A stretch of DNA of 17,291 bases from JBFHNV01 sp965365655 (GCA_965365655.1 CBDUCN010000078.1:1-17291), one strand, 5' to 3'; numbered from the stretch's first letter, positions 1-7,051 are shown. Notes: generated by a model not told the origin, from the sequence alone. Made by a program: numbers and translations.

Positions 1-551
1 AGGCCGGCGATCACGCCGGCCACCGCGAGGTCCGGCCAGTGGGTGCCCGTCGCGAGCACGCCGCCGGCGGCGAGGATCACCGCGACGTTGGCCACGGCAT
101 CGTTGCGGCTGCACAGCCACACCGATCGCATGTTGCTGTCGCCGGCGCGGTAGCGGAAGAGCAGCGCCGCGACGCTCACGTTCGCGAGCAGCGCCAGCAC
201 GGCGGTGGCGCCCATCACGGCCGCGTCCGGTGGCAGGCCGTGGAACACCCGCCACGCGGTGCTGCCCAGCACCCACGCGCCGAACAGGCCCATCGCCGCG
301 CCCTTCACCCACGCGGCGCGGGCGCGCACCGCGAGGCCCATGCCGAGCACCGCGAGGCTGATCCCGTAGTTGAAGCTGTCGCCCAGGAAGTCCAGCGCGT
401 CCGCCTGCAGCGCCATGGACCCGCTGACCCAGCTCGCGATCACCTCGACGACGAACATCGCCGCGTTGACCGCGAGCGCGATCCACAGCACGCGCCGGAA
501 GCGCCCGTCGGCGGGCGGCGCATCGTGGGTGCAGTGGCTGCAGCCGGCCAC
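1..551 (-). CDS. cation diffusion facilitator-type efflux transporter (3' end outside window)
   Basis: Inner-membrane exporter of divalent metal cations, probably proton-driven like other CDF proteins. The visible 183 residues hold several hydrophobic helices (about 21-42, 60-75, 86-100, 111-132, 153-168). In the second helix the motif DALDFLGD places Asp54 and Asp58 where CDF proteins such as YiiP have their Asp-x3-Asp metal site. In the later helix the motif CSRND places Cys147 and Asp151 where YiiP has His-x3-Asp, so one ligand appears changed to Cys. The N-terminus (GCSHCTHD) is rich in Cys and His. The start is a GTG one base after the stop of the upstream regulator gene, which implies translational coupling; no better start is visible. 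The frame is open to the window edge. Family is clear; metal specificity is not. Confidence 0.88.
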   Translation of the reverse strand, partial: MAGCSHCTHDAPPADGRFRRVLWIALAVNAAMFVVEVIASWVSGSMALQADALDFLGDSFNYGISLAVLGMGLAVRARAAWVKGAAMGLFGAWVLGSTAWRVFHGLPPDAAVMGATAVLALLANVSVAALLFRYRAGDSNMRSVWLCSRNDAVANVAVILAAGGVLATGTHWPDLAVAGVIAG

Positions 552-552
552 G

Positions 553-900
553 TCAGGGCTCCTCGTGGGCGGCCGGCTCCGCGACGTGCTCCAGCATGTC
601 GGCGATCACGCAGCTGATGTGCTCGTCCGCGCTCGCGTACAGCACCTGCCGGCCCTGGCGCTGCCCGCGCAGCACCCGGGCGGCGCGCAGCAGGCGGAGA
701 TGGTGGCTGACCAGGGACTGCGACAGGCCCAGCCCGTCGGCGATCGCGCTCACCGGCGTCGGCGCGCCCATGCACGCGAGGATGATGCGAAGCCGTGTCG
801 GGTCGCCCATCAGGCGGAACATCTCGGCGAGCTGCACCGTCTGGTCGTCGTCCAGCGGCGGCAGCGCGGCCGGGGAAACGGGTGCGTGGTCGGTGGTCAT
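553..900 (-). CDS. ArsR/SmtB-family metal-responsive repressor
   Basis: Winged-helix repressor of 115 residues, expected to bind its own promoter and release it when metal binds. The helix-turn-helix lies at about residues 48-72 (GLGLSQSLVSHHLRLL), followed by the wing. Asp92, His94, His105 and Glu108 reproduce the spacing of the alpha5 metal site of SmtB (D104, H106, H117, E120), so Zn(II) or a similar ion is the likely signal. The alpha3N Cys motif (ELCVCDL type) is absent. ATG at 900 is chosen; an in-frame ATG at 924 would lie inside the promoter. No Shine-Dalgarno precedes 900 and the -10 box ends about six bases upstream, so the message may be leaderless. It is the first gene of a pair with the cation exporter, its probable target. 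Confidence 0.92.
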   Translation of the reverse strand: MTTDHAPVSPAALPPLDDDQTVQLAEMFRLMGDPTRLRIILACMGAPTPVSAIADGLGLSQSLVSHHLRLLRAARVLRGQRQGRQVLYASADEHISCVIADMLEHVAEPAAHEEP

Positions 901-935
901 GCGTATATATGAACACATGAACACTCATTTGTTAA
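901..935 (-). promoter_or_regulatory. promoter and probable operator of the ArsR-CDF pair
   Basis: An AT-rich island in GC-rich sequence. On the minus strand TTAACA (935-930) is a good -35 and CATATA (911-906) a fair -10 with an 18-base spacer, which places the transcript start at about 900, the A of the ATG. Between them lies a perfect 8-base direct repeat, ATGAACAC twice (909-924 on the plus strand), plus a degenerate inverted copy (TTTGTTA). TGAACA-type half-sites resemble known SmtB/CzrA operators. Binding here would block the promoter. Confidence 0.6.
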
Positions 936-1015
936 GCCTGCCGGGGTCGATCCGTCGCGGACCTGCGAGGGGCGTCGCACACCGCGCGCCGACCCGCGCA
1001 GCGCCGGCCGCGCCC

Positions 1016-1035
1016 GGCCGGGCTGCAGCCCGGCC
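1016..1035. terminator. GC-rich hairpin after the aminotransferase operon
   Basis: A perfect 20-base palindrome: an 8-bp stem GGCCGGGC/GCCCGGCC around the loop TGCA. It starts 10 bases beyond the stop codon of the minus-strand gene ending at 1046. No T-tract follows on either strand, so it may stop transcription weakly or protect the 3' end of the message. Confidence 0.45.
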
Positions 1036-1045
1036 TGCGCCCCGT

Positions 1046-1498
1046 TCAGCCCCCGGGCACCCAGATCCGGGTCGGGAACTCGACGTGCCGCGCGGCGAGG
1101 CAGTCGTCCAGCAGCGCGCGGAAACGCGCCCGGGGCAGCCGCCCGTGGCGGGTGCCCAGCGGCTGCAGCGCGAGGTCCGCGATCGCCTTCTCCTCGCACA
1201 CGCGCAGGATCGCGATCAGCGCGGCCGCCACCCAGGCTTCCTCGACGCTGGGGTCACGGTCGAGGTCGTGGACCACGGCCAGCAGCAGCCATGGCCCGGA
1301 GCCGTGCACCACGACGCTTCCGGGCGGCGTCTCCGGCGTGTCGTGGAGGGCGGTCATGATGCGGATCGGGTGCTCGCCGGGATCCCGCAGCGTGTCCGCG
1401 TCGGCGCTCAGCACGTGGCAGGTATCGTCCTCGAGCGCGACGGCCTGCGCGTCGAACGGCGGCCGGCCGGCCGGCGACTCGACGACCTGGGCGCTCAC
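1046..1498 (-). CDS. uncharacterised protein, possible macro-domain-like fold
   Basis: A 150-residue soluble protein without signal peptide or membrane segment. I do not recognise a named family with confidence. The stretch at about residues 65-125 (hydrophobic strand WLLLAVVHDL, Pro-Ser, a helix, then LALQPLGTRHGRLP) resembles the second half of macro domains, in which a strand ends in LGTGxGG; here the glycines are partly replaced (LGTRHGR), so ADP-ribose binding is doubtful. The annotated start is GTG at 1498 with no clear Shine-Dalgarno, so the true start could be internal. It lies 49 bases downstream of the aminotransferase gene on the same strand and is probably co-transcribed. A GC-rich hairpin follows its stop. 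Confidence 0.65.
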   Translation of the reverse strand: MSAQVVESPAGRPPFDAQAVALEDDTCHVLSADADTLRDPGEHPIRIMTALHDTPETPPGSVVVHGSGPWLLLAVVHDLDRDPSVEEAWVAAALIAILRVCEEKAIADLALQPLGTRHGRLPRARFRALLDDCLAARHVEFPTRIWVPGG

Positions 1499-1547
1499 GG
1501 CGGGGCGCGGCCGACGGGCGGGCCCGGCTCGCGCGCGTGCGGCGTCA

Positions 1548-2639
1548 CTACGCGGCGGAGCTCCGCGCGACGTCCACCTCGTGGCACCAGCCGAAGCGGT
1601 CCGCGATCTCGCCGTGCTGGATGCCGGTGATCTGCTCGTACAGCCAGCGCGTCATCTCGCCGGCCTCGCGGTTTCCGATCGCGGTGTCGCGCCCGTCGAG
1701 GGCGATGATGCCCACCGGCGCGATGATCGCGGCCGTGCCGGACGCGAACACCTCGCGCAACGCTCCCGAGCGTGCGCCGTCCAGCACCTCGTCGATGGCG
1801 ACCCGGCGCTGCTCCACCGTGTGGCCCGCATCCTCGAGCAGCGTGATCACGCTCTCGCGGGTGACGCCCGGCAGGATGGTGCCGTGCAGGTCCGGCGTGA
1901 CCACCCGGTCCTCGAAGCGGAAGAAGATGTTCATCGCGCCCACCTCCTCCACGTAGCGGTGCTCGATGCCGTCCAGCCACAGCACCTGCTGGTAGCCCTC
2001 GTCCTGGCCCAGCCGCCCGGGGTGCAGGCTGGCGCCGTAGTTGCCGGCGGTCTTCGCGTAGCCGACGCCGCCCGGCGCGGAGCGGGTGTACGTGCGCTCC
2101 GCCTTCAGCGCGATCGGCTTCATCCCGGTGTCGAAGTACGCGCGCACCGGGGAGGTCATCACGAGGAAGCGGAAACGCCGCGACGGGCGCACCTCGAGGT
2201 GGCCCTCGTCGGAGAAGATGATGGGGCGCACGTACAGCGCCTCGCCGCGCCGGTGCGGCACCCACGCGTGGTCCAGCGCGACCAGCCGCGACACCGCGTC
2301 GGTGAAGACGTCGGCATCGATGCGCGGGATGCACAGACGGTCGCACGACGCCAGCAGCCGCTCGGCGTTGCGGTCCGGGCGGAACACGCGAATGCGCCCG
2401 TCGCCGCCGCGGTACGCCTTCAGACCCTCGAACACGGCCTGGCCGTAGTGCAGCGCGGCGTTGGCCGGATGCACCGGCACCGGCCCGAACGGCAGGATCT
2501 CCGCCCGGCCCCACGCGCCGTGCTCGTGCACCATGCTGAACATGTGGTCGGCGTACCACGCGCCGAATCCGAGGTCGTCCCAGTCCACCTCGCCGATGCG
2601 GGACGAGGAGACGAGCGTGGTGTCGAGGTCGCCGAGCAT
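1548..2639 (-). CDS. ilvE: branched-chain amino acid aminotransferase
   Basis: PLP-dependent fold type IV enzyme (EC 2.6.1.42) exchanging the amino group between Leu, Ile or Val and 2-oxoglutarate in the cytoplasm. The product is 363 residues, normal for the larger class II (eukaryotic-like) BCAT group. Lys196 in GYAKTAGNYGASL is the PLP-binding lysine. LHYGQAVFEGLKAYR (63-77), RPIIFSDEG (138-146), EEVGAMNIFFRF (231-242) and LPGVTRESVI are family signatures. ATG at 2639 is preferred, with AGGA just upstream; the frame stays open far further up, and a GTG at 2651 is an alternative. A weak promoter candidate on the minus strand has TATGCT at 2704-2699. It is followed 49 bases later by an uncharacterised gene on the same strand. 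Confidence 0.95.
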   Translation of the reverse strand: MLGDLDTTLVSSSRIGEVDWDDLGFGAWYADHMFSMVHEHGAWGRAEILPFGPVPVHPANAALHYGQAVFEGLKAYRGGDGRIRVFRPDRNAERLLASCDRLCIPRIDADVFTDAVSRLVALDHAWVPHRRGEALYVRPIIFSDEGHLEVRPSRRFRFLVMTSPVRAYFDTGMKPIALKAERTYTRSAPGGVGYAKTAGNYGASLHPGRLGQDEGYQQVLWLDGIEHRYVEEVGAMNIFFRFEDRVVTPDLHGTILPGVTRESVITLLEDAGHTVEQRRVAIDEVLDGARSGALREVFASGTAAIIAPVGIIALDGRDTAIGNREAGEMTRWLYEQITGIQHGEIADRFGWCHEVDVARSSAA

Positions 2640-2762
2640 GTCCTGTCGCACCGCGCCGCGCGCGCCGCGCTCCCGTGACGGTCGCTGAAGGGCCGTAGAG
2701 CATAGGCCAGGGGGGATGGTCCGGCCAGGGCAGGGCGCACGGCCGCGCGTCGCGCGGCTTCC

Positions 2763-2768
2763 TATAAT
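2763..2768 (+). promoter_or_regulatory. perfect -10 box (TATAAT) for the exported-protein gene
   Basis: TATAAT is an exact sigma70 -10 hexamer, conspicuous in this GC-rich sequence. The expected transcript start, about seven bases on, falls at 2775-2776, the A of the ATG at 2776. I see no good -35 box (CGGCCG at the expected spacing). Confidence 0.5.
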
Positions 2769-2775
2769 GGCGCCG

Positions 2776-3348
2776 ATGATCGCCCCGGGCCCCCGTTTCA
2801 CGACGCCGCTCGCCGCCGGCCTGCTTGCCGCGGCGCTCGCGGCCGGCGCCGCGGAGCGCGGCATCGACGAGCTCCGCGAGGTCGTGGACGCCGCGTGCGA
2901 CTGCGCCGCCGGGCGCGCCAGCGGGCTCGACGCGGCGCTGCACTGCACCCGCGGGCCGCAGGACTTCGGGCGCATCAAGGTGGCCCGCCGCGACGCGTGG
3001 AGCGAGGACGACAGGCGTCGCGCCGCACGGCTCGAGCGGCTGATCGAGTACTGCATCGCGAACGCGATGAGCGCCGCCGACGCGCGGGACCTGCTCGGGC
3101 TGCCCGTGCCGCCCGGCGCCGCGGCGGCGCCGCTGATGCGCTGGCGGCGCATCGCGCCCGCTGACCTCGCGGATCACCGCACCCGGCTGGTGCGCGTCGA
3201 GGACGGGCGCGGCGAGCGGGTGAAGGGACTGGTCGAGGCCGTTTCCGGCGACACGCTGATGCTTCGCCGCGCGCGCCGCGACGGCGGCGGCATCGAGCGC
3301 ATGCCGTTCGAGTCGATCCGCGGGGTGTGGATCATGGAGCTGCCCTGA
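2776..3348 (+). CDS. putative exported protein of unknown function
   Basis: A 190-residue protein not recognised as a named family. The N-terminus looks like a signal peptide: Arg7, a hydrophobic Ala/Leu core (about 11-24), and possible signal peptidase I cleavage near AGA-AE. The mature part has four cysteines (CDC, LHC, EYC), which could form disulfides in the periplasm, then a helical, charged middle. The C-terminal 55 residues (RTLVR-like strands, VKGLVEAVSGDTLML, MPFESIRGVWIM) look like a small beta-barrel. ATG 2776 is chosen because the -10 box overlaps the earlier in-frame ATG at 2767, leaving a leaderless message from 2776. It is divergent from the aminotransferase gene and convergent with the AtuA pair. 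Confidence 0.72.
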   Translation: MIAPGPRFTTPLAAGLLAAALAAGAAERGIDELREVVDAACDCAAGRASGLDAALHCTRGPQDFGRIKVARRDAWSEDDRRRAARLERLIEYCIANAMSAADARDLLGLPVPPGAAAAPLMRWRRIAPADLADHRTRLVRVEDGRGERVKGLVEAVSGDTLMLRRARRDGGGIERMPFESIRGVWIMELP

Positions 3349-3364
3349 CGGCTCGTGAAGCCTT

Positions 3365-3383
3365 CACGCGCCTGCTGCGCGTG
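3365..3383. terminator. hairpin between convergent genes
   Basis: A 7-bp stem CACGCGC/GCGCGTG with loop CTGCT, in the 71-base gap between the plus-strand exported-protein gene and the minus-strand AtuA pair. A smaller inverted repeat (CGTGAA/TTCACG) sits just before it. There is no T-tract. It could serve both strands. Confidence 0.35.
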
Positions 3384-3419
3384 AGCGCGGCGCGGCGGAG
3401 CGCGCCGGCGCCCGGCAGC

Positions 3420-3737
3420 TCAGTCCACCTCCACCGTCAGCCCCAGGATCAGGCTGGACCAGGACTTGCCGTGGCTGTCCAGATTCAGCGACGCGTTGAC
3501 GCCGCCCTCCAGCGCCTCGTCCATCACGAAGTTGAAGCCGCCCAGATGCGGCAGGTCGTAGCGCACGATGGGTCCCTTCAGCAGCCCGGCGAACTGCTGC
3601 TTGAGGCGCTGCGGCGTGAGCTGCGCGGCGACCGCGTCGTAGTGCGCGGGGTCGTAGACGAACACGCACACGCTCGATCGATCGCCCTTGTCGCCCGCCC
3701 GCGCGTGCGCCACGTCGCGCAGCAGCCGCGTGCTCAT
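3420..3737 (-). CDS. AtuA-related C-terminal-domain protein (separate subunit)
   Basis: A 105-residue protein matching the small ferredoxin-like domain that in some AtuA proteins is fused to the C-terminus of the large domain. Recognisable features are the N-terminal ARAGDKGDRSSVCV motif (residues 12-25, the ArSGDKGD signature) and the end GGFNFVMDEALEGG followed by LDSHGKSWSSLILG. Its ATG (3737) overlaps the stop of the large subunit gene as ATGA, so the two are translationally coupled and probably form a complex. The biochemical role of this domain is not established. Confidence 0.88.
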   Translation of the reverse strand: MSTRLLRDVAHARAGDKGDRSSVCVFVYDPAHYDAVAAQLTPQRLKQQFAGLLKGPIVRYDLPHLGGFNFVMDEALEGGVNASLNLDSHGKSWSSLILGLTVEVD

Positions 3738-5074
3738 GCCTCGAGGATCTCCAGCTCCGGCGCCACCGCGTCGCGCGGCAGGCTGGCCGAGCACGTGACC
3801 ACCGACGGCGTCAGCGTGCCGCGGTAGCCGCCGCCGCCCGACGGCCCGCAGCACAGCAGCGACTCCACCTCCCACAGCAGCAGCTTCGCGACCTCCTCGT
3901 CGGTGCTGCGCAGCGCGCAGCGCAGCCGCACGTCCTCGGCGGCGCCGGGATCGGGCCGGTGTGCGCTGCCGTGCAGCGAGTCGACTCCGACGAGGTCCAC
4001 GCGCAGCGTCTCGTCCACGCCGTGCAGGTCGCGCATGCGCTTGACCACGACCTCGCCGGCGAGGCGTGCCCGCGCGCCGGCGCCCGGCCCGGCATAGCTG
4101 ACGCCGGCCTCCGCGAGCAGCCCGCCGTCGAAGGCCACCGTGACCTTGAGCGCCCCGGGACGCACCGCGCCGCCGGCGCCCGTCACCCGCACGCGGTCCG
4201 GACCTTCCTCCGTCACCGCGACCCGGGAGAAGTCGGCGGTCACGTCCGGGGTCAGGTACGCGGTGGGGTCGTGCACCTCGTAGAGCATCTGCTCCTTCAC
4301 CGTGCGCGGCTCCACGCATCCGCCGGTGCCGTCCAGCTTGCCGATCACGGCGCCGCCCGCGGGGTCCACGTCGGCGAACGGAAAGCCCAGGGTCGCGAGC
4401 CCCTGAACGTCCTTCACGCCGGGGTCGGCGAAGTAGCCGCCGGTGATCTGCCCCGCGCACTCCAGCAGGTGCCCGACCAGGGTCCCGGCGCCGAGCACCG
4501 GCCAGTCGTACTCGCCCCAGCCGAACCGGTGGCGCAGCAGCGCGAGGAACATCGACGGGTCGGCGACGCGGCCCGTGATCACGACGTCGGCCCCGGCCTC
4601 CAGCGCCGGCAGGATCGCGTCGGCGCCGAGGTACGCGTTCGCGCCCACCAGCGTGCGCCCGGTGCCCGCGACCGTGCCGCCTTCCCACAGCCGCGTGTCC
4701 TCGCGGATCAGGTGCGTCACGTCGTCGCCGGTGACGGCCGCGACCTTGAGGCCGGCGAGCCCGAGGTCGCGCGCCACCTGCACCGCGCGGGCGGCCGCGG
4801 CGTGCGGGTTCGCGACGCCCATGTTGGTCACGATGGTGGTGCCGTTGCGCGCGCACGCGGGCAGCACCGCGCGCAGCCGGCGTTCGAGCCACGGGTTGTA
4901 GCCGGCCGCCGGGTCCTTCATCCGGTCGCGGTGGCCGAACGCCAGCGTGCGTTCGCCCACGCACTCGAAGACCAGCGCGTCCAGCGCGCCGCGCTCGGCC
5001 AGGTCCACGGCCGGGTCCAGCCGGTCGGCGGAGAAGCCGGCGCCGCCGCCGATGCGGACGGTGTCAGCGGGCAT
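3734..5074 (-). CDS. acyclic terpene utilization AtuA family protein (DUF1446 domain)
   Basis: A 446-residue soluble protein covering the whole DUF1446/AtuA domain: N-terminal RIGGGAGFSADRLDPA, then DALVFECVGERTLAF, TNMGVANP, an ADVVITGRVADPSMFLALL motif and GGYFADPGVKD. The family is named from Pseudomonas genes for citronellol and geraniol catabolism, but its exact reaction is not known, and homologues occur in operons for other acyl-CoA catabolism. None of the diagnostic terpene genes (geranyl-CoA carboxylase, isohexenylglutaconyl-CoA hydratase) are in this window, so a terpene role is inference. ATG 5074 is supported by the Shine-Dalgarno GGAGG eight bases upstream. It overlaps its partner subunit gene by ATGA. 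Confidence 0.9.
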   Translation of the reverse strand: MPADTVRIGGGAGFSADRLDPAVDLAERGALDALVFECVGERTLAFGHRDRMKDPAAGYNPWLERRLRAVLPACARNGTTIVTNMGVANPHAAAARAVQVARDLGLAGLKVAAVTGDDVTHLIREDTRLWEGGTVAGTGRTLVGANAYLGADAILPALEAGADVVITGRVADPSMFLALLRHRFGWGEYDWPVLGAGTLVGHLLECAGQITGGYFADPGVKDVQGLATLGFPFADVDPAGGAVIGKLDGTGGCVEPRTVKEQMLYEVHDPTAYLTPDVTADFSRVAVTEEGPDRVRVTGAGGAVRPGALKVTVAFDGGLLAEAGVSYAGPGAGARARLAGEVVVKRMRDLHGVDETLRVDLVGVDSLHGSAHRPDPGAAEDVRLRCALRSTDEEVAKLLLWEVESLLCCGPSGGGGYRGTLTPSVVTCSASLPRDAVAPELEILEA

Positions 5075-5139
5075 GCGGCGGACCTCCGGGCAGCGCGCAC
5101 GGCGTGCACGTCATGCGCGCAATTCTGGTGCAGCAGGCG

Positions 5140-5170
5140 TTGACGGGGAAGCCCCGCGGGGCGGCATACT
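5140..5170 (+). promoter_or_regulatory. candidate promoter of the membrane protein-CoA-transferase pair
   Basis: TTGACG (5140-5145) is a five-of-six -35 box and CATACT (5165-5170) a four-of-six -10 box, with a long 19-base spacer. The spacer contains a 10-base palindrome, CCCCGCGGGG (5152-5161), which could bind a regulator or underwind the spacer. The remainder of the 5075-5211 gap holds the AtuA Shine-Dalgarno and nothing else I recognise. Confidence 0.35.
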
Positions 5171-5211
5171 CGGACGGTCGCGCCGGCACGGCGCGCAGCA
5201 AGGCAGCGTTC

Positions 5212-5823
5212 ATGGCCACGGCCCCGGTTCCGTCCAGCCCCGAAGCCGCCCGGGCGCCCCGTCGCCGCCGGCGCGGCGGCTTCCCGGCGCCGGTCACGGT
5301 GCGCCGGCCCGCGCCGGGCATGCTGGTGATCGCCGAGGCGCGCGCGCGGGCGCTGGTCCGCCTCGCGATCTGGCTCGCGGTGGTGGGCGGCTTCGCGGCG
5401 GCGCTGCTGGGCGCTGCGCAGCCCGGCGCCGACGTCGACGCCGGGGCGCGCTGGCTCGCGCTGCTGGTGCCGCTGGTGCTGCTGCCGTACCTCGTCGACG
5501 GCGTGCGTGTGCTGTGCCGCCCGCGCGAGGTCGTGCTCGACGGCGCGCGTGGCGAGCTGCGCGCACGCGGGCGGGCGCCGGTCACGTTCGCGGCGATCCG
5601 GGGCATCGAGGTGCAGGCCGTGAACGCGACCTGCGAGGAGGCCGACGCGCGGGTGCGCCTGGCCGACGGCGCGGCCATCGCGCTCGCGACCGGCTACCGC
5701 TTCGAGCCGGTGATGGCGCTCGCGCGCGAGGCGGCCGGCATCGCCGGCGTGCCGGTGCACGCGGTGGGCGCCGGCGGCGCCCGCCCGGACGACCTCGGCG
5801 GGGACGGGGAGCTTCGCCGATGA
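5212..5823 (+). CDS. two-helix membrane protein with possible PH-like cytoplasmic domain
   Basis: A 203-residue protein with no confident family assignment. Residues 1-35 are basic and proline-rich (a run of five arginines at 17-21). Two hydrophobic helices follow (about 50-69 and 81-99), joined by a short loop. The C-terminal part (103-185) is an alternating strand pattern ending in a helix (REVVLDGARGELRARG, then a second pair of strands and FEPVMALAREAAGIAG), much like small bacterial PH-type membrane-anchored domains that detect or tune a process at the membrane. ATG 5212 is chosen because AAGG lies eight bases upstream and the residues before it read as junk. Its stop overlaps the CoA-transferase start as ATGA, so both are made together; the functional link is unknown. 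Confidence 0.72.
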   Translation: MATAPVPSSPEAARAPRRRRRGGFPAPVTVRRPAPGMLVIAEARARALVRLAIWLAVVGGFAAALLGAAQPGADVDAGARWLALLVPLVLLPYLVDGVRVLCRPREVVLDGARGELRARGRAPVTFAAIRGIEVQAVNATCEEADARVRLADGAAIALATGYRFEPVMALAREAAGIAGVPVHAVGAGGARPDDLGGDGELRR

Positions 5824-7010
5824 GCCACGACGCGCCGTACGCGGGCGTGCGCGTGATCGACGCGAGCCAGGGCGTCGCGGCCCCGCACTGCGCGATGCTG
5901 CTCGCGCAGTACGGCGCCGACGTCGTCAAGGTGGAGCCGGTGGACGGCGACTGGTCGCGCCGCCTCGGTGCCCGGCACGGCGAGCACACGGCGCTGTCCA
6001 TGGCCTACAACCTCGGCAAGCGCAGCATCGCGCTGGACCTGAAGAAGCCCGAGGCCGTGGACGTGCTGCACCGCCTCGCCCGCGGCGCCGACGTGTTCCT
6101 GGAGAGCTCGCGCCCGGGCGTGGCCGAGCGCCTGGGCATCGGCTACGACGCGCTGCGCGCGCTGAATCCCCGGCTCGTCTACGTGTCCGTGAGCGGGTTC
6201 GGTCATACCGGCCCGTACCGCGAGCGCCCGTGCAGCGACACCGTCGCCCAGGCCTGGAGCGGCTTCATGTCGGTGAACCGCGGCGCCGACGGCGTCCCCC
6301 ACAAGGCGGGCACGATCATCATGGACGCCGTCACCGGTCTGTACGCGTTCGGCGCGGTGGCCGCGGCGCTGGCCGCGCGCGGCACGGGCGGGGAAGGGCG
6401 CTTCGTGGACGTCAGCCTCGGCCACGCGGCCGCCGCGGTGCAGTCGGCGAAGGTGATCGAGGCGGCGCTGGAGCCGGGCGAGGCGCTGCGCCTGAACTCG
6501 CCGGCCGGCACCTACCGGACCGCCGACGGCTGGATCGCGATCACGCTGACCCGCGAGCCGCACTTCCGGCAGCTGTGCGACGCGCTGCAGATGCCGGAGC
6601 TCGCGGCGGACCCGCGCTTCGAGAGCTTCGCGACGCGCGCCGCCCATCACGACGCCCTCGTGCCGCCGCTCGCCGAGCGCGTCGCGACGCGCACCACCGA
6701 CGCGTGGATCGAGACCCTGCACGCACACGACGTGCTGGCCGAGCGTGTGTTCACGCACGGCGACTGGCTGGCCGACGCGCACGTGCGCGAGGCGGGGCTC
6801 GCGCCCGGTGTCGCGATCGAAGGCGTCGGCGAGGTCAGGGTGCCGCGGGTGCCCGGCGTCGCGCGCCACCGCGGCGGGACGCCCGGCATCGGGGAGCATG
6901 CCGCGCAGGTGCTGCGAGAGGCCGGATTCGGGGAGCGGGACGTGGAGCGGTTGATGGCGGCGGGAGCGGTGGGGAACGCGACCGGCGGCGCCGCGGGCGG
7001 CACGGGGTGA
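5820..7010 (+). CDS. class III (CaiB/BaiF family) CoA-transferase
   Basis: Moves CoA between carboxylic acids through an enzyme-linked anhydride. The product is 396 residues, the normal family length. Visible signatures: GVRVIDASQGVAAPHCAMLLAQYGADVVKVEP (9-40, in pieces), NLGKRSIALDLKKPE (64-78), VYVSVSGFGHTGPY (120-133) and MDAVTGLYA with Asp169, which aligns with the catalytic Asp169 of formyl-CoA transferase. The C-terminal domain keeps SPAGTYRTADGWIAI and RVFTHGDWLADAHV. The start overlaps the stop of the preceding membrane-protein gene (ATGA), with GGAG eight bases before. The acid and CoA donor cannot be deduced. The last 15 residues are Gly/Ala-rich and probably disordered. Confidence 0.93.
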   Translation: MSHDAPYAGVRVIDASQGVAAPHCAMLLAQYGADVVKVEPVDGDWSRRLGARHGEHTALSMAYNLGKRSIALDLKKPEAVDVLHRLARGADVFLESSRPGVAERLGIGYDALRALNPRLVYVSVSGFGHTGPYRERPCSDTVAQAWSGFMSVNRGADGVPHKAGTIIMDAVTGLYAFGAVAAALAARGTGGEGRFVDVSLGHAAAAVQSAKVIEAALEPGEALRLNSPAGTYRTADGWIAITLTREPHFRQLCDALQMPELAADPRFESFATRAAHHDALVPPLAERVATRTTDAWIETLHAHDVLAERVFTHGDWLADAHVREAGLAPGVAIEGVGEVRVPRVPGVARHRGGTPGIGEHAAQVLREAGFGERDVERLMAAGAVGNATGGAAGGTG

Positions 7011-7032
7011 GCGCCTGGCGTCCAGCCGGGGC

Positions 7033-7051
7033 CGTCTGGCCACGCCGGACG
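7033..7051. terminator. hairpin between convergent genes
   Basis: An 8-bp stem, CGTCTGGC/GCCGGACG with one G-T pair, and the loop CAC. It lies in the 120-base gap between the convergent CoA-transferase and nitronate monooxygenase genes. There is no T-tract. It may act in both directions. Confidence 0.35.

Noticed and set aside
897..1045. A gene in the gap upstream of the ArsR gene
   Set aside because: Only shadow frames with Arg-rich low-complexity products; the stretch is explained by the promoter/operator and the hairpin at 1016-1035.
1152..2678. 508-codon open frame on the plus strand
   Set aside because: Lies antisense to the branched-chain aminotransferase and its neighbour; product is His/Arg/Ala-rich without motifs, typical of GC-rich shadow frames.
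3734..3737. Frameshift breaking an AtuA gene in two
   Set aside because: The second frame has its own ATG with an ATGA overlap, and both domains are complete; separate small-domain proteins are a natural form of this family.
5104..5211. N-terminal 36-residue extension of the membrane protein from ATG 5104
   Set aside because: This stretch contains the candidate promoter, and the ATG at 5212 has a better ribosome site.
5694..7043. 449-codon open frame on the minus strand
   Set aside because: Antisense to the CoA-transferase, which has its catalytic Asp and family signatures; product rich in Arg/His without recognisable fold.
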